Positions 34,027 to 44,868 are shown, numbered from the stretch's first letter. The stretch: 51,492 nt of DNA from an uncultured Bacilli bacterium (GCA_944332485.1 CALVKB010000005.1:1-51492), one strand, 5' to 3'. The notes: generated by a model from the letters alone, not told the origin. Translations and numbers: made by a program.

Positions 34027-34199
34027 GAAGTATTTTTTTGTGAAAAAAACGAAAATTATCAATAAAAATCGTCTTAATTTCTAATAAAACAGTTGCAAAT
34101 AAACATTCTTATTTGTACTTGTAAAATAGCTTTTTTTGAAATAATTATTCAAAATTGACTAAACTATAAGAGCTATATAGCAAAAAAAGAATAACTTTT

Positions 34200-34215
34200 C
34201 TAAAAAGCTTTTTAG
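34200..34215. repeat. Perfect 16-base palindrome
   Basis: CTAAAAAGCTTTTTAG lies 20 bases before the start of the 380-aa gene, in a 247-base gap that otherwise holds only the tRNA promoter and AT-rich bases. It could be a protein-binding dyad near the -35 region or simply a chance AT palindrome. Confidence 0.4.
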
Positions 34216-34234
34216 TTTTTAGTGGATATAATAT

Positions 34235-35377
34235 ATGAAAAATATAATTAAGCATGCTCAGTTTTTTGAGTGCAATTTTAAAAATTGTGAAAATAAATTG
34301 CAAAATTTGAATTACGTAAATAAATTGTTAGAAAATAACATTTTCGAAGGTAGGATCGAAACAAACGTTCGAATAGCAATATTAAAATTCATCGAAACTA
34401 ACAAAGAAAATTGCAGTTCTAAATTTATCGATACAAAAATTAAGTTTTATTACCTTATCGGTGATTTTAAAAATGCATTGAATCTTATTGAAAAATTCAA
34501 AAATAAGAACAAAGAAATATATGTTCTTGATATTGTTGTAAAACTTATCAAAAATAACGCAAACTTTGATGATATAAGATGTATCAATTTACAAAATTTG
34601 AAAAATTGCCATAATTTTAAATACTTTCAGTTATTAAAATTTAAATTGGCAGTTTGTGATAAGAAAATGAATTATGAACTTACAAAGGAACTATTTGACT
34701 ACTTCAAATTTATCCACGATAGCAATTTTGTTAATATTGTAAAAATATATCTTGCGTTACATTTAAACTTATTTGAAAAGCAAATTAAAATATTTATAAA
34801 AGAACTTATCTCATCAAAATACTCTGTCAATTTGGAATTTTTATGTTTTCTTTATTTAAGATATGGTGCTTTGTATTTTGATGAAAAAGAAGTGAAATAT
34901 TTGAATTTGTTATTTAGATATCTAAACGGTGAGAAACTATCACGTGATAATCAAATTTCAGTATTTCGATATTTCAAAAAATTCGAATGCGATTATGAAT
35001 TAATTTATGGACTTTTAGACTTGAAAAATCTATCAAAAAAATATGATGAGTTTCTTTATTACATATACAAAAAAGATATTTTCAAAATTTATTTGAATAA
35101 TTTGCAATTGAAGAATCAAGGAGAAATCACAAATCAGCATTATTTTCTCAATTTATTAAAAAACAAATTGTTGATTGAAAGTGATGATGGTATTTTGAAA
35201 TTTATATTGGATAAAATATCAATCAATAATGATCAAAAGAACATAAATATGAAAATAGATTATGAGATAAGGGAAGTATTGTCCATTTTGCCTTTATGTT
35301 CTTTGAAAGATGCCTTGTTGAATGAAAATGAAGAAGCTAAAAAATACAAAAAATTATTAATTGAAATTTTGAACTAA
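34235..35377 (+). CDS. Unrecognised 380-aa helical protein
   Basis: I do not recognise this protein. It is rich in Lys, Asn, Leu and Phe, without signal peptide or membrane helix, and appears wholly alpha-helical. Repeating spans such as IKFYYLIGDFKNALNLIEKF (about residues 69-88) look like tetratricopeptide-type helix pairs, so a scaffold role is possible. No catalytic motif is seen. A TATAAT box (34227-34232) lies only two bases before the ATG and there is no Shine-Dalgarno, so the true start of the message is unclear. It precedes the DinG-like helicase gene by 42 bases in the same direction, but that gene has its own promoter. Confidence 0.75.
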   Translation: MKNIIKHAQFFECNFKNCENKLQNLNYVNKLLENNIFEGRIETNVRIAILKFIETNKENCSSKFIDTKIKFYYLIGDFKNALNLIEKFKNKNKEIYVLDIVVKLIKNNANFDDIRCINLQNLKNCHNFKYFQLLKFKLAVCDKKMNYELTKELFDYFKFIHDSNFVNIVKIYLALHLNLFEKQIKIFIKELISSKYSVNLEFLCFLYLRYGALYFDEKEVKYLNLLFRYLNGEKLSRDNQISVFRYFKKFECDYELIYGLLDLKNLSKKYDEFLYYIYKKDIFKIYLNNLQLKNQGEITNQHYFLNLLKNKLLIESDDGILKFILDKISINNDQKNINMKIDYEIREVLSILPLCSLKDALLNENEEAKKYKKLLIEILN

Positions 35378-35404
35378 ATTCAAAAGTATTGTCGTTATAT
35401 AGTT

Positions 35405-35413
35405 TGTTATAAT
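35405..35413 (+). promoter_or_regulatory. Extended -10 promoter of the DinG-like gene (leaderless)
   Basis: TG-T-TATAAT ends six bases before the ATG at 35420. No ribosome site follows. This is the same arrangement as at 5007-5015. Confidence 0.65.
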
Positions 35414-35419
35414 TGAAGC

Positions 35420-37816
35420 ATGTTTAAAACAATATATGCTAGCGTTCATGAAATTATAGATTCCGTTCTTCGTAGTGGAAGTATCAACAATAAAATTTTC
35501 AATTTAGAAACAATGCAAGAAGGAACCAGACTTCATAATGTTTATCAAAATTTATTTAAAGATAATTACAACTGTGAAGAGATATGTGATTTTAAACATG
35601 ATTTTTTGGATTTCACTTTCTATATAAAAGGGAGAGCAGATTTAGTTAGATTTGAAAAAAATTCATTTATTTTAGTTGAATTGAAAACAACAGTTGATGA
35701 TCTTAGTTTATTTCATTTGGAAAATGAAGCATGGCATCTTGGTCAAGCGATATTTTATTCTTATGGTTTATGTTGCAATAGAAATTACACACATTGCAAA
35801 ATCAAACTTGTTTATATCACTCAAAACAAAGATGAGAAAGATGAAGAAAAGAAAAAACTTGAATATGAGTATCAGTTTGATAAAGAAGAGCTAAGATTTC
35901 ATGTTGAAAAAATTCTCTTTGAATTTATAAAACTAATTAAAAAGAAGGAAGAACTAATAGATAAAAGAGATTTAACTTCTGAAAAATTGATTTTTCCGTA
36001 TGAAACAATTCGACCAAAACAACAAGAGATGGTTGATTTTTGTCAAGAGATAATTGATGAAAATAAAGTTGGTTATATAGAAGCATCGACAGGTATTGGA
36101 AAGACATTAGGTTGTTTATATCCATATTTAAAAAATTTGTTCAATAATAAACAAACTGAAAAAATATTTTATTTGACTTCAAAAAATTCCTTAAGAGAAG
36201 TTTGCTTAAACAATTTACTTTTATTTAAAAATCAAGGCGTTTATTTTCGTGTTACAGCTCTAAATTCAAAAGATAAATTATGTATAAATGATAAAAGAAA
36301 ACGATGTAATCCTAACGATTGCAAATATGCGAAAAATTATTATTCAAAAATGCGTAGTATCCTTTGTGAAATTCTTGATAATTATGATTTTTTAACCTAT
36401 GATGCTATCATTGAAATTGCTAATAAATATGAAGTTTGTCCATTTGAATTGCAACTCGATTTGTCTAATTTTTCTGATGTGATAATAGGCGATTATAATT
36501 ATGTGTTCGACGATCATGTTAAATTGCAAAGATTTTTTGAAGATAAAAGTAAGTATGAATATTATCTTTTGATTGATGAAGCACACAATTTGCCTTCGAG
36601 AGTTAGAGACACATATTCGGAAAAAATTTCAAAATTTGATGTACTTTCTTTAATTAAATTATCAAAAGGCAAAAAGTTGACTAAATTGAGGAATAGTTTA
36701 AAAAATCTTTTGAATGAATTTGAACTGTTTGTTTTATCAGATGAAGAAATAAATGAGCCATTTATCAAAAGAAGTGAGCAAAAAGTCGAATATTTCAGTG
36801 ATAGTTTTTTAAAAGCTGTTGAAAAAGTGAAAAAAGTTTATCAAGATTTGATAAAAGATTCTTTTGATTTGAAAGATGAGGATCTTGACTTTTATACAAA
36901 ATTGACACATTTTATTGAACTTCCCAAAAAAGATGATGATAGATATGCTTATTTTTTGAATTTCAATTCTTTAAATGAATGTGTCAGTGCGAATATAAAG
37001 TGTTTAGATTCAAAAGACATGATTGTGAATGAAGTTAATAAATTTCATTCTAGTTTGATGTTCTCTGCAACTTTGCAACCATTTGAATATTATTTAAAAC
37101 TTCTTGGAAAAACAGATGATCAGAAGATGCTTGTTTTAAAATCGGATTTTGAAAAGGATAACTTATTGGTATTGGTAAACAGTTTTATTTCAACAAAATA
37201 CAACGATAGAGAAAGAACTTTGAGTGATATTTATTACATGATTTTGAGTGTAGTACTGACTAAGGTTGGAAATTATTTTGTGTTTTTACCATCCTATGAA
37301 TATTTACAGAAACTCTCAAGTTTCTTCATCAATCGAAACGATATAGATATTGTGATACAAGACAATAATATGAGTGATGAAGCAAGGAATGAATTTTTGG
37401 ATAGATTCAAATCAAATCCTAAGCGTTCCTGTCTAGGCTTTATAGTTTTAGGTGGAGTATTTTCAGAAGGAATAGATCTTATCGATGATCGTTTGATAGG
37501 AGCAATTATAGTTTCTGTAGGATTACCAAAAATAAGTAAGGAAAACGATGCTTTAATCGATTATTACAATAATAACGAAAACAAACTTGAAGGTTACAAA
37601 TACGCGTATGTTTATCCTGGAATAGGAAAAATTTTGCAAGCTGCTGGTAGGGTAATTCGTTCGGAAAATGATAATGGTATAATACTTTTCATAGACAATA
37701 GATACGCTTTAGAACCATACAAGAGTATTTTGAAATCTAATTATAAAAACATCAAAAGTGTCATTACTCCAAATGATGTTGTCAAAGTTGTTAAGAAGTT
37801 TTGGGAGGAAAAATGA
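35420..37816 (+). CDS. dinG: DinG/XPD-type DNA helicase with N-terminal PD-(D/E)XK nuclease domain
   Basis: The 798-aa protein joins two parts. Residues about 1-190 look like a Cas4/RecB-type PD-(D/E)XK nuclease: [10 protein letters not shown], then FILVELKTT, and QAIFYSYGL. Residues about 195-798 are a superfamily-2 XPD/DinG helicase. Walker A is EASTGIGKT (about 221-229). Four cysteines (in [16 protein letters not shown] and EVCPF, about 289-341) are placed to hold a 4Fe-4S cluster. The DEAH box is [12 protein letters not shown] (about 382-393), and the last motif is [12 protein letters not shown]. It likely unwinds and trims 5' overhangs or R-loops in repair. The stop overlaps the lepA start. 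Confidence 0.9.
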   Translation: MFKTIYASVHEIIDSVLRSGSINNKIFNLETMQEGTRLHNVYQNLFKDNYNCEEICDFKHDFLDFTFYIKGRADLVRFEKNSFILVELKTTVDDLSLFHLENEAWHLGQAIFYSYGLCCNRNYTHCKIKLVYITQNKDEKDEEKKKLEYEYQFDKEELRFHVEKILFEFIKLIKKKEELIDKRDLTSEKLIFPYETIRPKQQEMVDFCQEIIDENKVGYIEASTGIGKTLGCLYPYLKNLFNNKQTEKIFYLTSKNSLREVCLNNLLLFKNQGVYFRVTALNSKDKLCINDKRKRCNPNDCKYAKNYYSKMRSILCEILDNYDFLTYDAIIEIANKYEVCPFELQLDLSNFSDVIIGDYNYVFDDHVKLQRFFEDKSKYEYYLLIDEAHNLPSRVRDTYSEKISKFDVLSLIKLSKGKKLTKLRNSLKNLLNEFELFVLSDEEINEPFIKRSEQKVEYFSDSFLKAVEKVKKVYQDLIKDSFDLKDEDLDFYTKLTHFIELPKKDDDRYAYFLNFNSLNECVSANIKCLDSKDMIVNEVNKFHSSLMFSATLQPFEYYLKLLGKTDDQKMLVLKSDFEKDNLLVLVNSFISTKYNDRERTLSDIYYMILSVVLTKVGNYFVFLPSYEYLQKLSSFFINRNDIDIVIQDNNMSDEARNEFLDRFKSNPKRSCLGFIVLGGVFSEGIDLIDDRLIGAIIVSVGLPKISKENDALIDYYNNNENKLEGYKYAYVYPGIGKILQAAGRVIRSENDNGIILFIDNRYALEPYKSILKSNYKNIKSVITPNDVVKVVKKFWEEK

Positions 37817-39633
37817 TGAAAAAATACCCTTTGGATCATATTAGAAATTTTTCAATCATAGCCCATATTGATCACGGCAAATCCACTTTGGCCGATAGAA
37901 TTTTAGAGTTGACTGGTGCTGTCGAAGTGAGAGATTTGAAAGAGCAAATGCTCGATGATCTTGAATTGGAAAGAAAACGTGGAATCACTATAAAACTGAA
38001 TGCGGTCAGCATCAATTACCATGCAGATAATGGTGAGGACTATTTATTCAATTTGATAGATACTCCAGGACATGTTGATTTTACATATGAAGTTAGTAGA
38101 TCATTAGCTGCGTGTGAAGGTGCTTTATTGGTTGTTGATGCAACTCAGGGAGTTGAAGCACAAACTTTAGCAAACGCTTATTTGGCCATTGAAAACGATT
38201 TAACAATTTTGCCAGTTATAAATAAAATGGATTTACCAAGTGCATCATTGGAAAGGACACAAGAGGAAGTGTTCAAAGCTTTAAGTATCGATCCTGATTT
38301 ATGTTTGCCGATTTCTGCTAAGACAGGATTAGGTATTAAAAAAGTTCTTGAGATGATTGTGAAAGAGTTACCTTCACCAAATGGTGATGTTAATAAGCCT
38401 TTACAAGCTTTGATTTTTGATAGTAAATTCGATTCTTACCGTGGAGTAATTGTTTTGATAAGAGTTAAACAAGGCTCCATAAAAGTTGGTGATAAAATTT
38501 TACTGATGGCTAAGAATAAAGTTTATCAAGTTACAGAAGTTGGTATTAGAACTCCAAAAGAAGTTCGAGTTGATTCATTGGATGCTGGAGAAGTTGGATA
38601 CATCGCTGCACAGATAAAGGATATTAAAGATATTAAAGTTGGTGATACAATAACCTTAGTTGATAACAAAGCAAGTGAAGCTTTACCAGGTTACAGAAAA
38701 ATAAATCCCATGGTTTTCTCCGGATTATATCCAACAGATAATGATGATTTTGAACAATTGAGAGATGCTTTGGAAAAATTGGCTTTGAATGATTCATCCT
38801 TAGTTTATGAGCCTGAGACAAGCAGTGCATTAGGCAGTGGTTTTAGATGCGGATTCTTAGGTTTGTTGCACATGGATGTCATACAAGAGAGACTTGAAAA
38901 TGAATATGGCATAGATTTAGTCTGCACTGCACCAAGTGTCGTTTATGAACTTACAATGACAGATGGTACTTTTGTAAGATTGGATAATCCAACATTATTT
39001 CCAACTAATCCAGCTGTCATAAAAAGTATGAAAGAGCCTATGGTGCGAGCATGTATTTTAACGCCATCAGAATACATTGGTAGTTTGATGCAATTAGCAC
39101 AAGATAGAAGAGGACAATATATCGATATGAAATATATCGATGAAAATCGCGTTGAGTTGATATATAAGATGCCTTTAAGTGAAGTTATTTTCTCATTCTT
39201 TGATAAATTGAAATCAATAACAGCTGGATATGCATCTTTTGATTATGAGATTATAGGTTATGAAGAATCTGATCTTGCAAGAATGGATATTATGTTGAAT
39301 GGTGAAGTTGTTGATGCTTTGACAACGATAGTTTTTAAGAAAACTGCCTATTCAAGAGCTAGAAAAATTGTTGACAAACTGAAAGATGAAATTCCACGTC
39401 AACAGTTCCAAATTCCTGTTCAAGCCTGTATAAACAATAAAATCATCGCACGTGCAGATATCAAAGCAGTTAGAAAAGATGTTCTTTCTAAGTGTTATGG
39501 TGGCGACATCTCTCGTAAGAAGAAACTTCTTGAAAAACAGAAAGAAGGTAAAAAACGAATGAAAGAATTCGGAAAAGTGTATGTTCCACAACAAGCTTTC
39601 ATCGCAATTTTATCTATAGATGATGGTGATTAA
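37813..39633 (+). CDS. lepA: Elongation factor 4 (LepA) GTPase
   Basis: LepA acts on ribosomes, helping stalled translation or 30S assembly. The GTPase motifs are AHIDHGKST (G1), [12 protein letters not shown] (G2), DTPGHVDF (G3), NKMDLP (G4) and SAKTG (G5). Domains 2-4 and the LepA-specific C-terminal domain follow, with the typical [18 protein letters not shown] tail. The start is ATG-ATG at 37813 behind GGGAGGAA, inside the 3' end of the helicase gene (four-base overlap). The length, about 606 aa, is normal. The next two genes follow in the same direction. Confidence 0.98.
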   Translation: MMKKYPLDHIRNFSIIAHIDHGKSTLADRILELTGAVEVRDLKEQMLDDLELERKRGITIKLNAVSINYHADNGEDYLFNLIDTPGHVDFTYEVSRSLAACEGALLVVDATQGVEAQTLANAYLAIENDLTILPVINKMDLPSASLERTQEEVFKALSIDPDLCLPISAKTGLGIKKVLEMIVKELPSPNGDVNKPLQALIFDSKFDSYRGVIVLIRVKQGSIKVGDKILLMAKNKVYQVTEVGIRTPKEVRVDSLDAGEVGYIAAQIKDIKDIKVGDTITLVDNKASEALPGYRKINPMVFSGLYPTDNDDFEQLRDALEKLALNDSSLVYEPETSSALGSGFRCGFLGLLHMDVIQERLENEYGIDLVCTAPSVVYELTMTDGTFVRLDNPTLFPTNPAVIKSMKEPMVRACILTPSEYIGSLMQLAQDRRGQYIDMKYIDENRVELIYKMPLSEVIFSFFDKLKSITAGYASFDYEIIGYEESDLARMDIMLNGEVVDALTTIVFKKTAYSRARKIVDKLKDEIPRQQFQIPVQACINNKIIARADIKAVRKDVLSKCYGGDISRKKKLLEKQKEGKKRMKEFGKVYVPQQAFIAILSIDDGD

Positions 39634-39761
39634 TATTTTTTAAAAGTAATATATTTTTAAATTTTCATCTTTATTTAATTCACTTTTTTTGTTTATTTTT
39701 TGTTATTGATTTTTCAATTTTTATCGAAAAAATAAAGTAAAATAAATGTAGAGGTTTTTGT

Positions 39762-40112
39762 ATGGTTTTAGTGTTTTTAGTTAATTCTTCATTAGTTTGG
39801 ATATCAATTTTTTTGATTGGCATTGTCATCGCATGTGCAATAATTCTCATATATAAATACGTTCCTGCTTTCAAACATAAAAACAGTGAAAAATCTTCAC
39901 ATGAAAATGCGATGGAAGATGTTCAAACAATTGTACGAGACGATCGTGACATCATAGAAGAGAAAAAATTAACTATGGAAAAAAGAATGCGTACTATATC
40001 TGCAAAAGCTGAGGAAATGGAAGTTGACTTGACTGATGATGATTATTTTTTCTTAGTCATTCAAGAGGAAATTAACGAAATCGATAAAACATTTTACAAA
40101 GGAAGAAAATAA
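39762..40112 (+). CDS. Small single-pass membrane protein, unknown
   Basis: A 116-aa protein with one N-terminal membrane helix (about residues 10-32, WISIFLIGIVIACAIILIY). A charged cytoplasmic helical part follows, with two Glu/Asp-rich stretches (EDVQTIVRDDRDIIEEKK and EEMEVDLTDDDYFF), probably coiled coil. I do not know a family. It starts after TAGAGG, stands between lepA and hemW and ends one base before the hemW start, so it is cotranscribed. It may be a membrane-linked helper of its neighbours, but nothing in it proves that. Confidence 0.75.
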   Translation: MVLVFLVNSSLVWISIFLIGIVIACAIILIYKYVPAFKHKNSEKSSHENAMEDVQTIVRDDRDIIEEKKLTMEKRMRTISAKAEEMEVDLTDDDYFFLVIQEEINEIDKTFYKGRK

Positions 40113-40113
40113 T

Positions 40114-41211
40114 ATGGATTATAAAGGTTTATATGTGCATATACCATTTTGTGATAGTATATGCTCGTATTGTGCCTTTAGCAAAGTATTGAAAAATTAT
40201 TCGAATGTTGAAAATTATCTTCATACTCTTGAGGATGAGATTAAATTTAAGAATGCTGATAAATACACATATGATTCCATATTTATCGGTGGTGGAACGC
40301 CGACATGTCTAAATATTGATAATTTGGAATACCTTCTGCAAATAATTTCAACATTCAATAGAACACCAGATTGTGAATACACTATAGAATCAAATCCGGA
40401 AAATTTGACTTTTGAAAAATGCTTGCTTCTTAAAAAATATGGAGTAAACAGAGTATCGATCGGTGTGCAAAGTTTTGACTTGGAAAAATTGAAGTTTTTG
40501 AATCGAACTCACAATTTTGAGATTGTTTATAACGGTGTGAACAATGTTAAAAAAGTTGGAATACACAATATAAACATGGATTTTATATACGGTTGTGAAA
40601 ATGATTCAATCGAACTTTTGAGAAAAGATATTCAAAAGGCTATCAAATTCGATGTGACTCACATGTCTTTTTACTGTCTTGAAATTGAAAATGGAACAGT
40701 TCTTTATAATAAAAATTGCAAAGTGGATGATGACTTTGCTGCAAGTTTGTATCAAAAATTGTTGTTTGAGTTGCAAAGAAAAAATTTCTACAGATATGAA
40801 ATTAGCAATTTCAGCAAGGAAAATAAATTTTGCTCTAAGCATAATTTGAAATATTGGAAATTCACTGATTATATTGGAATCGGCTTGAGTGCTTGTTCAT
40901 TTGTGGATCATTGTTTTATTGAAAATACGAAAAATTTGACTAAATATTTAAATAAAAATTACATAGCTTTTGAGAATAAATTATCTTTGGATGAAGAAAA
41001 AAACGTGTTTTTACAGCAGAATCTTCGTTTGGAAAAAGGCTTTAAATTAAAAACATATCGTGAGCGTTTTAATTCGGATTTTTTGGAGGACTACAAAGAT
41101 AAAATTGATATAATAAAAAACAGTTTAGTGATATCAAGAACGGAAGATGTGTACATCAAATCATCTATGTTGTACATAATGGATAATATCTTAGTTGACT
41201 TATTACATTGA
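40114..41211 (+). CDS. hemW: Radical SAM heme chaperone HemW
   Basis: The radical SAM cluster motif is CDSICSYC (Cx3Cx2C, about residues 13-20) in the family context YVHIPFC. It is followed by IGGGTPTCL and SIGVQSFDLEKLKFLNRTH, which are typical of HemW (once called HemN-like coproporphyrinogen oxidase). The 365-aa length is normal. HemW members insert heme into respiratory enzymes. No heme genes are in this window, so the role here is open. The start lies one base after the small membrane protein gene. It follows lepA as in many Firmicutes, and its stop overlaps the ribosome site of sdaA. Confidence 0.92.
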   Translation: MDYKGLYVHIPFCDSICSYCAFSKVLKNYSNVENYLHTLEDEIKFKNADKYTYDSIFIGGGTPTCLNIDNLEYLLQIISTFNRTPDCEYTIESNPENLTFEKCLLLKKYGVNRVSIGVQSFDLEKLKFLNRTHNFEIVYNGVNNVKKVGIHNINMDFIYGCENDSIELLRKDIQKAIKFDVTHMSFYCLEIENGTVLYNKNCKVDDDFAASLYQKLLFELQRKNFYRYEISNFSKENKFCSKHNLKYWKFTDYIGIGLSACSFVDHCFIENTKNLTKYLNKNYIAFENKLSLDEEKNVFLQQNLRLEKGFKLKTYRERFNSDFLEDYKDKIDIIKNSLVISRTEDVYIKSSMLYIMDNILVDLLH

Positions 41212-41219
41212 GGAGTTGT

Positions 41220-42431
41220 ATGGAATCGATAAAAGAGATATATAAGATCGGAAATGGCCCAAGTTCATCACATACAATGGGTCCTCTTTATGCAACTAAA
41301 TGTTTTATTGATTTTTTTAAGAAGAACAATATAAAATTCGATAAAATCAGAGTTACTTTGTACTCATCTTTAGCTTGGACTGGAAAAGGGCATCTTACTG
41401 ATAAAATAATCAAAGAAACTTTAAAAGATTACAATTGCGAGATCGTTTTTGATTACAAAACTTTGACAGAACATCCTAACACTTTGAAATTTGATTTATT
41501 GCTTAAAGACAAAATTGTAAGTTCAAAAACTTATATATCAATCGGTGGTGGATATATCAAAGAAAACGGAGTTGAAGAGGATAAAATTCCGGATGTTTAT
41601 CAGTTTTCCAAGTTTGAATTATTTAAGCAATATATTCAAAATAACGATATAGTTGAGTTTATTGATTCGGTTGAGGATGAAAGCTTGAATGATTATCTTT
41701 CAGGTGTTGTTGATGCTATGTGCAATTCCGTTGAAAAAGGTTTGAATGCTTCTGGAACAGTTGCTTTTGAACTTGAAGTTAAAAGAGTTGCTAAAGATAT
41801 TTTTGAAGAAGCACAAAAGGAAAAAGATGAATCAGTAAGAAGAACATTGTTTTTAACAAGCTACGCGTATGCTGCAAGTGAAGAAAATGCAAGTGGTGGT
41901 GTGATAGTCACAGCTCCAACTGCTGGAAGTTGTGGTGTTTTAGCTAGCTTAGTTCATTACTATCTGCATAATTTGAAAATTGATAAAAAAAGAATTATTG
42001 ATGCTTTGAAAGTCAGCGGAATCATAGGATTGATTATAAAAAATGAAGCATCGATAAGTGGATCTGTAGCAGGTTGTCAAGCTGAAATTGGAAGTGCAAG
42101 TTCTATGGGTGCTGCTTTTTTATGTGCTATTGATAATATGAGTTTGAACCAAATCGGTTATGCAAGTGAAGTTGCTTTGGAACATTCATTAGGTTTGACA
42201 TGTGACCCAGTTCATGGTTATGTTGCAATACCTTGCATTGAAAGAAATGCTATGGGAGTGTTAAGGGCATATGATAGTTATTTGTATGCCAAACATATTT
42301 CTAAATATCGTGATGCTTATGTAAAATTCGACGATGTTGTAAAAGTTATGAGAGAAACTGGAATGAAGATGAATGAGGATTTGAAAGAAACTTCTAGAGC
42401 TGGTTTGGCAAAAATAAATAAAGAGGTTTAA
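41220..42431 (+). CDS. sdaA: L-serine dehydratase, iron-sulfur type, single chain
   Basis: It deaminates L-serine to pyruvate and ammonia. The start ATG (41220) lies five bases behind GAGGAG. The beta part comes first (about residues 1-150: IGNGPSSSHTMGPLY). The alpha part follows with VTAPTAGSCGVLA, the cysteines in VAGCQAEIG and LTCDPVHGYVAIPCIERN (these hold the 4Fe-4S cluster), and a C-terminal MKMNEDLKETSRAGLA. It is the fused form, at about 403 aa a little shorter than the E. coli enzyme (about 450). It is coupled to hemW and followed after four bases by addB. Confidence 0.94.
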   Translation: MESIKEIYKIGNGPSSSHTMGPLYATKCFIDFFKKNNIKFDKIRVTLYSSLAWTGKGHLTDKIIKETLKDYNCEIVFDYKTLTEHPNTLKFDLLLKDKIVSSKTYISIGGGYIKENGVEEDKIPDVYQFSKFELFKQYIQNNDIVEFIDSVEDESLNDYLSGVVDAMCNSVEKGLNASGTVAFELEVKRVAKDIFEEAQKEKDESVRRTLFLTSYAYAASEENASGGVIVTAPTAGSCGVLASLVHYYLHNLKIDKKRIIDALKVSGIIGLIIKNEASISGSVAGCQAEIGSASSMGAAFLCAIDNMSLNQIGYASEVALEHSLGLTCDPVHGYVAIPCIERNAMGVLRAYDSYLYAKHISKYRDAYVKFDDVVKVMRETGMKMNEDLKETSRAGLAKINKEV

Positions 42432-42435
42432 TTTT

Positions 42436-44868
42436 GTGAGTAATATTGTAATTGCCCCGAAATTCTTAAAATATAAAATATTATCTGAAAAATATAAAGA
42501 TGAATCAATTCAATTTTTCAGCAAGGAAGAGTTTATAAATAAATTTACTTTTGAAAGTGATATTTATTCGATTTTTGAATGTTATAAAAAATATTGCGAT
42601 TCATTTAAAATGCAAAATTTCAATTTATTTTACAAACAAATTAAGGCTTTAAAGAAAGTATATGACTTTAATTACAATAGTGAACATGTAAATAAATTAT
42701 CCGAAATAAATGATTTTTTAATGAAAAACAATTTATTAGATTACGATAAAGATTTTATTGAATTTGCTAAAAAAGTCAATATAGATATATATTTATATGA
42801 CAAAAGTGTGGATATAGATCTTTATAAACTGTTAAATAATTATCAACTTCGATATAAAGAGTATTCAATAGATCCTATTGAAAAACATAAAATTCATCTA
42901 ACAAAATTTGATAATAACAAAATTGAAATTGGATATGTGCTTAATTCTATATTTGATTTGCTTAAAAGTAAAAATGCAACTCAAAATGATATATGTTTGA
43001 TTTGTCCATCAACATATAATTGTGATTTGTTGGAAGTGTCACAATTATTCAAATTAAATTTGAAAATTGAAAAAGATAATCTTTTTTCAAATTCATATAT
43101 AAGTGAATTTTATAACAATCTTTCTGAGAGTTCTATTGACGAATTCATTCAAAAATATGATGAGAAAAATTCTGACATTTTTGATAATTATCTTTACACA
43201 TTCTTATTGGAAGCAGAACAATTGAAATTGGATATTTTGCAGAAAAAAGATTATTTATACTATCGAATAAAGAACACATCTTTATCAAATAAGAACAATG
43301 TTTATTTTGACATTTTCAACAGTGTTGATGATGTTAACAAAGATTATAAATATATTTTTATGATAGGTTTTAATTCAGATTTTGAAAGTTCATTTAAAGA
43401 TTGCGAATATTTAACTGATGAAGAATTGAATAATGTTTCTTATATGATGTGTTCAACAGAGCGAAAAAAAGAAAGTGACATTAAGATAATAAAATTTATA
43501 CAACATAATAATATTCATCACTTATCGTATTCTGATAATAGTGTTATGGGTGAATGTCATGAAATTTCATTATTAACAAGCTATCCTGAACTTTTTGATC
43601 GTAATATCGAGAATTTGACTAATATTTTTGAAACGGGAGGCACTTTTTATTCAGAAGATTTTATCAGATTTTATGTTGCTGAGAAATTGCATGATTTCGA
43701 TTTATTTGGAACAAAAAGTGATTTTGTTTATCAACTTAAAGATGATCTAAATGTTCGTTATGATTGTTTTGATAATTCTTTCAAATGCAAAACCCAATTT
43801 ATTACAAACGAACAAATATTTTCAACAACAACTATGGATAGTATTGATGAATGTCCATTTAGTTTTTACATTAAAAAATATGTATTGAAGGATTCTTTCA
43901 ATGAAACACTGCAATTGAATAGAGGCAATTATATACATAAACTCTTAGAAACTTTGTATTCATCACAAAATACACCAAAAATAAATGATGTAAATAGTGC
44001 CAACTTTAAAATATTCCAAGAAAATTTTATTGATGATTTATTTGCTAAAGTAGATATAAAGGATTATTATTTATCAAATGATTTGATAAGCAATACTTTT
44101 TTAAATTTAATCAATGATAATATAAGACCGATGCTCCGTTTTCATTTGAAATTGAAAAGTAAATTAGCTGAACTCGGTTTTAAATTTTTAACAGAAAAAG
44201 AAGTAGAATTAAAGATTGATAACATAGATCTTAAAGGAAAAGTTGATCTTGTTATATATAGGAATTCATCGGATGAAAACAGCAACTCACAAAACGATGA
44301 TTTAGGTAATATTGCTTTTATCATCGATTTTAAAACTGGAAATGCCAAGAACATTTATTCAAAAAATGAATTATTAAGTTCTCAGCTTCAAACTTATCAG
44401 TACTTTTTTGAAAAGAAATTAAAGGATGAGTTGAATTGTGAACTGATGACTTGTTCTTTGGATGAAATTTATAAATTGAATAAAACCGTTGCAAATAAGG
44501 ATAACATCTATAAAAATGACACTCTAGATTTTTTTGGATTTGATAAATCCAAAACTTATTTAGAAGGTGATAAAGAAAAATTGGAAAAATTGAATAAACT
44601 TTTAAACATTATGCCTGAGATTCAAGCAAACAAGGATTATTTTGACATTTTTACTGAAGGTAAATTCCATTTCGACAGTATTAACAATTCACTTACAAAT
44701 TTTGAAGATAAGTGCAAAGAATCATATAGGTTAGTTGAAGACAACAGATTTGATGTAGCACCAAAAACCGTACAATCATGTAAGTATTGTCTTTTTAAAG
44801 ATATATGTTTTATGAAACCTTCCAATATAAGAATCAAGGTTGAAGAGGTTGAAGAAGATGGGGAATAG
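42436..44868 (+). CDS. addB: AddB-like nuclease subunit, short form
   Basis: The GTG start follows AAAGAGG. The 810-aa protein is AT-rich and diverged. The C-terminal PD-(D/E)XK nuclease is clear: VELKIDNIDLKGKVDLVIY and IAFIIDFKTGNAKNI, then QLQTYQYFF (about residues 595-655). Four cysteines are placed like the AddB 4Fe-4S cluster: one in DECPFSFY (about 472) and three in SCKYCLFKDIC (about 781-791). The N-terminal 450 residues fit the inactive helicase part, but no Walker A is seen and the whole is about 350 shorter than Bacillus AddB. Together with AddA it should process double-strand breaks. It ends overlapping addA. Confidence 0.82.
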   Translation: MSNIVIAPKFLKYKILSEKYKDESIQFFSKEEFINKFTFESDIYSIFECYKKYCDSFKMQNFNLFYKQIKALKKVYDFNYNSEHVNKLSEINDFLMKNNLLDYDKDFIEFAKKVNIDIYLYDKSVDIDLYKLLNNYQLRYKEYSIDPIEKHKIHLTKFDNNKIEIGYVLNSIFDLLKSKNATQNDICLICPSTYNCDLLEVSQLFKLNLKIEKDNLFSNSYISEFYNNLSESSIDEFIQKYDEKNSDIFDNYLYTFLLEAEQLKLDILQKKDYLYYRIKNTSLSNKNNVYFDIFNSVDDVNKDYKYIFMIGFNSDFESSFKDCEYLTDEELNNVSYMMCSTERKKESDIKIIKFIQHNNIHHLSYSDNSVMGECHEISLLTSYPELFDRNIENLTNIFETGGTFYSEDFIRFYVAEKLHDFDLFGTKSDFVYQLKDDLNVRYDCFDNSFKCKTQFITNEQIFSTTTMDSIDECPFSFYIKKYVLKDSFNETLQLNRGNYIHKLLETLYSSQNTPKINDVNSANFKIFQENFIDDLFAKVDIKDYYLSNDLISNTFLNLINDNIRPMLRFHLKLKSKLAELGFKFLTEKEVELKIDNIDLKGKVDLVIYRNSSDENSNSQNDDLGNIAFIIDFKTGNAKNIYSKNELLSSQLQTYQYFFEKKLKDELNCELMTCSLDEIYKLNKTVANKDNIYKNDTLDFFGFDKSKTYLEGDKEKLEKLNKLLNIMPEIQANKDYFDIFTEGKFHFDSINNSLTNFEDKCKESYRLVEDNRFDVAPKTVQSCKYCLFKDICFMKPSNIRIKVEEVEEDGE

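Noticed and set aside
33727-34062. Open frames across the tRNA genes on both strands
   Set aside because: They are produced by the GC-rich tRNA sequences; two perfect cloverleaves explain the region.
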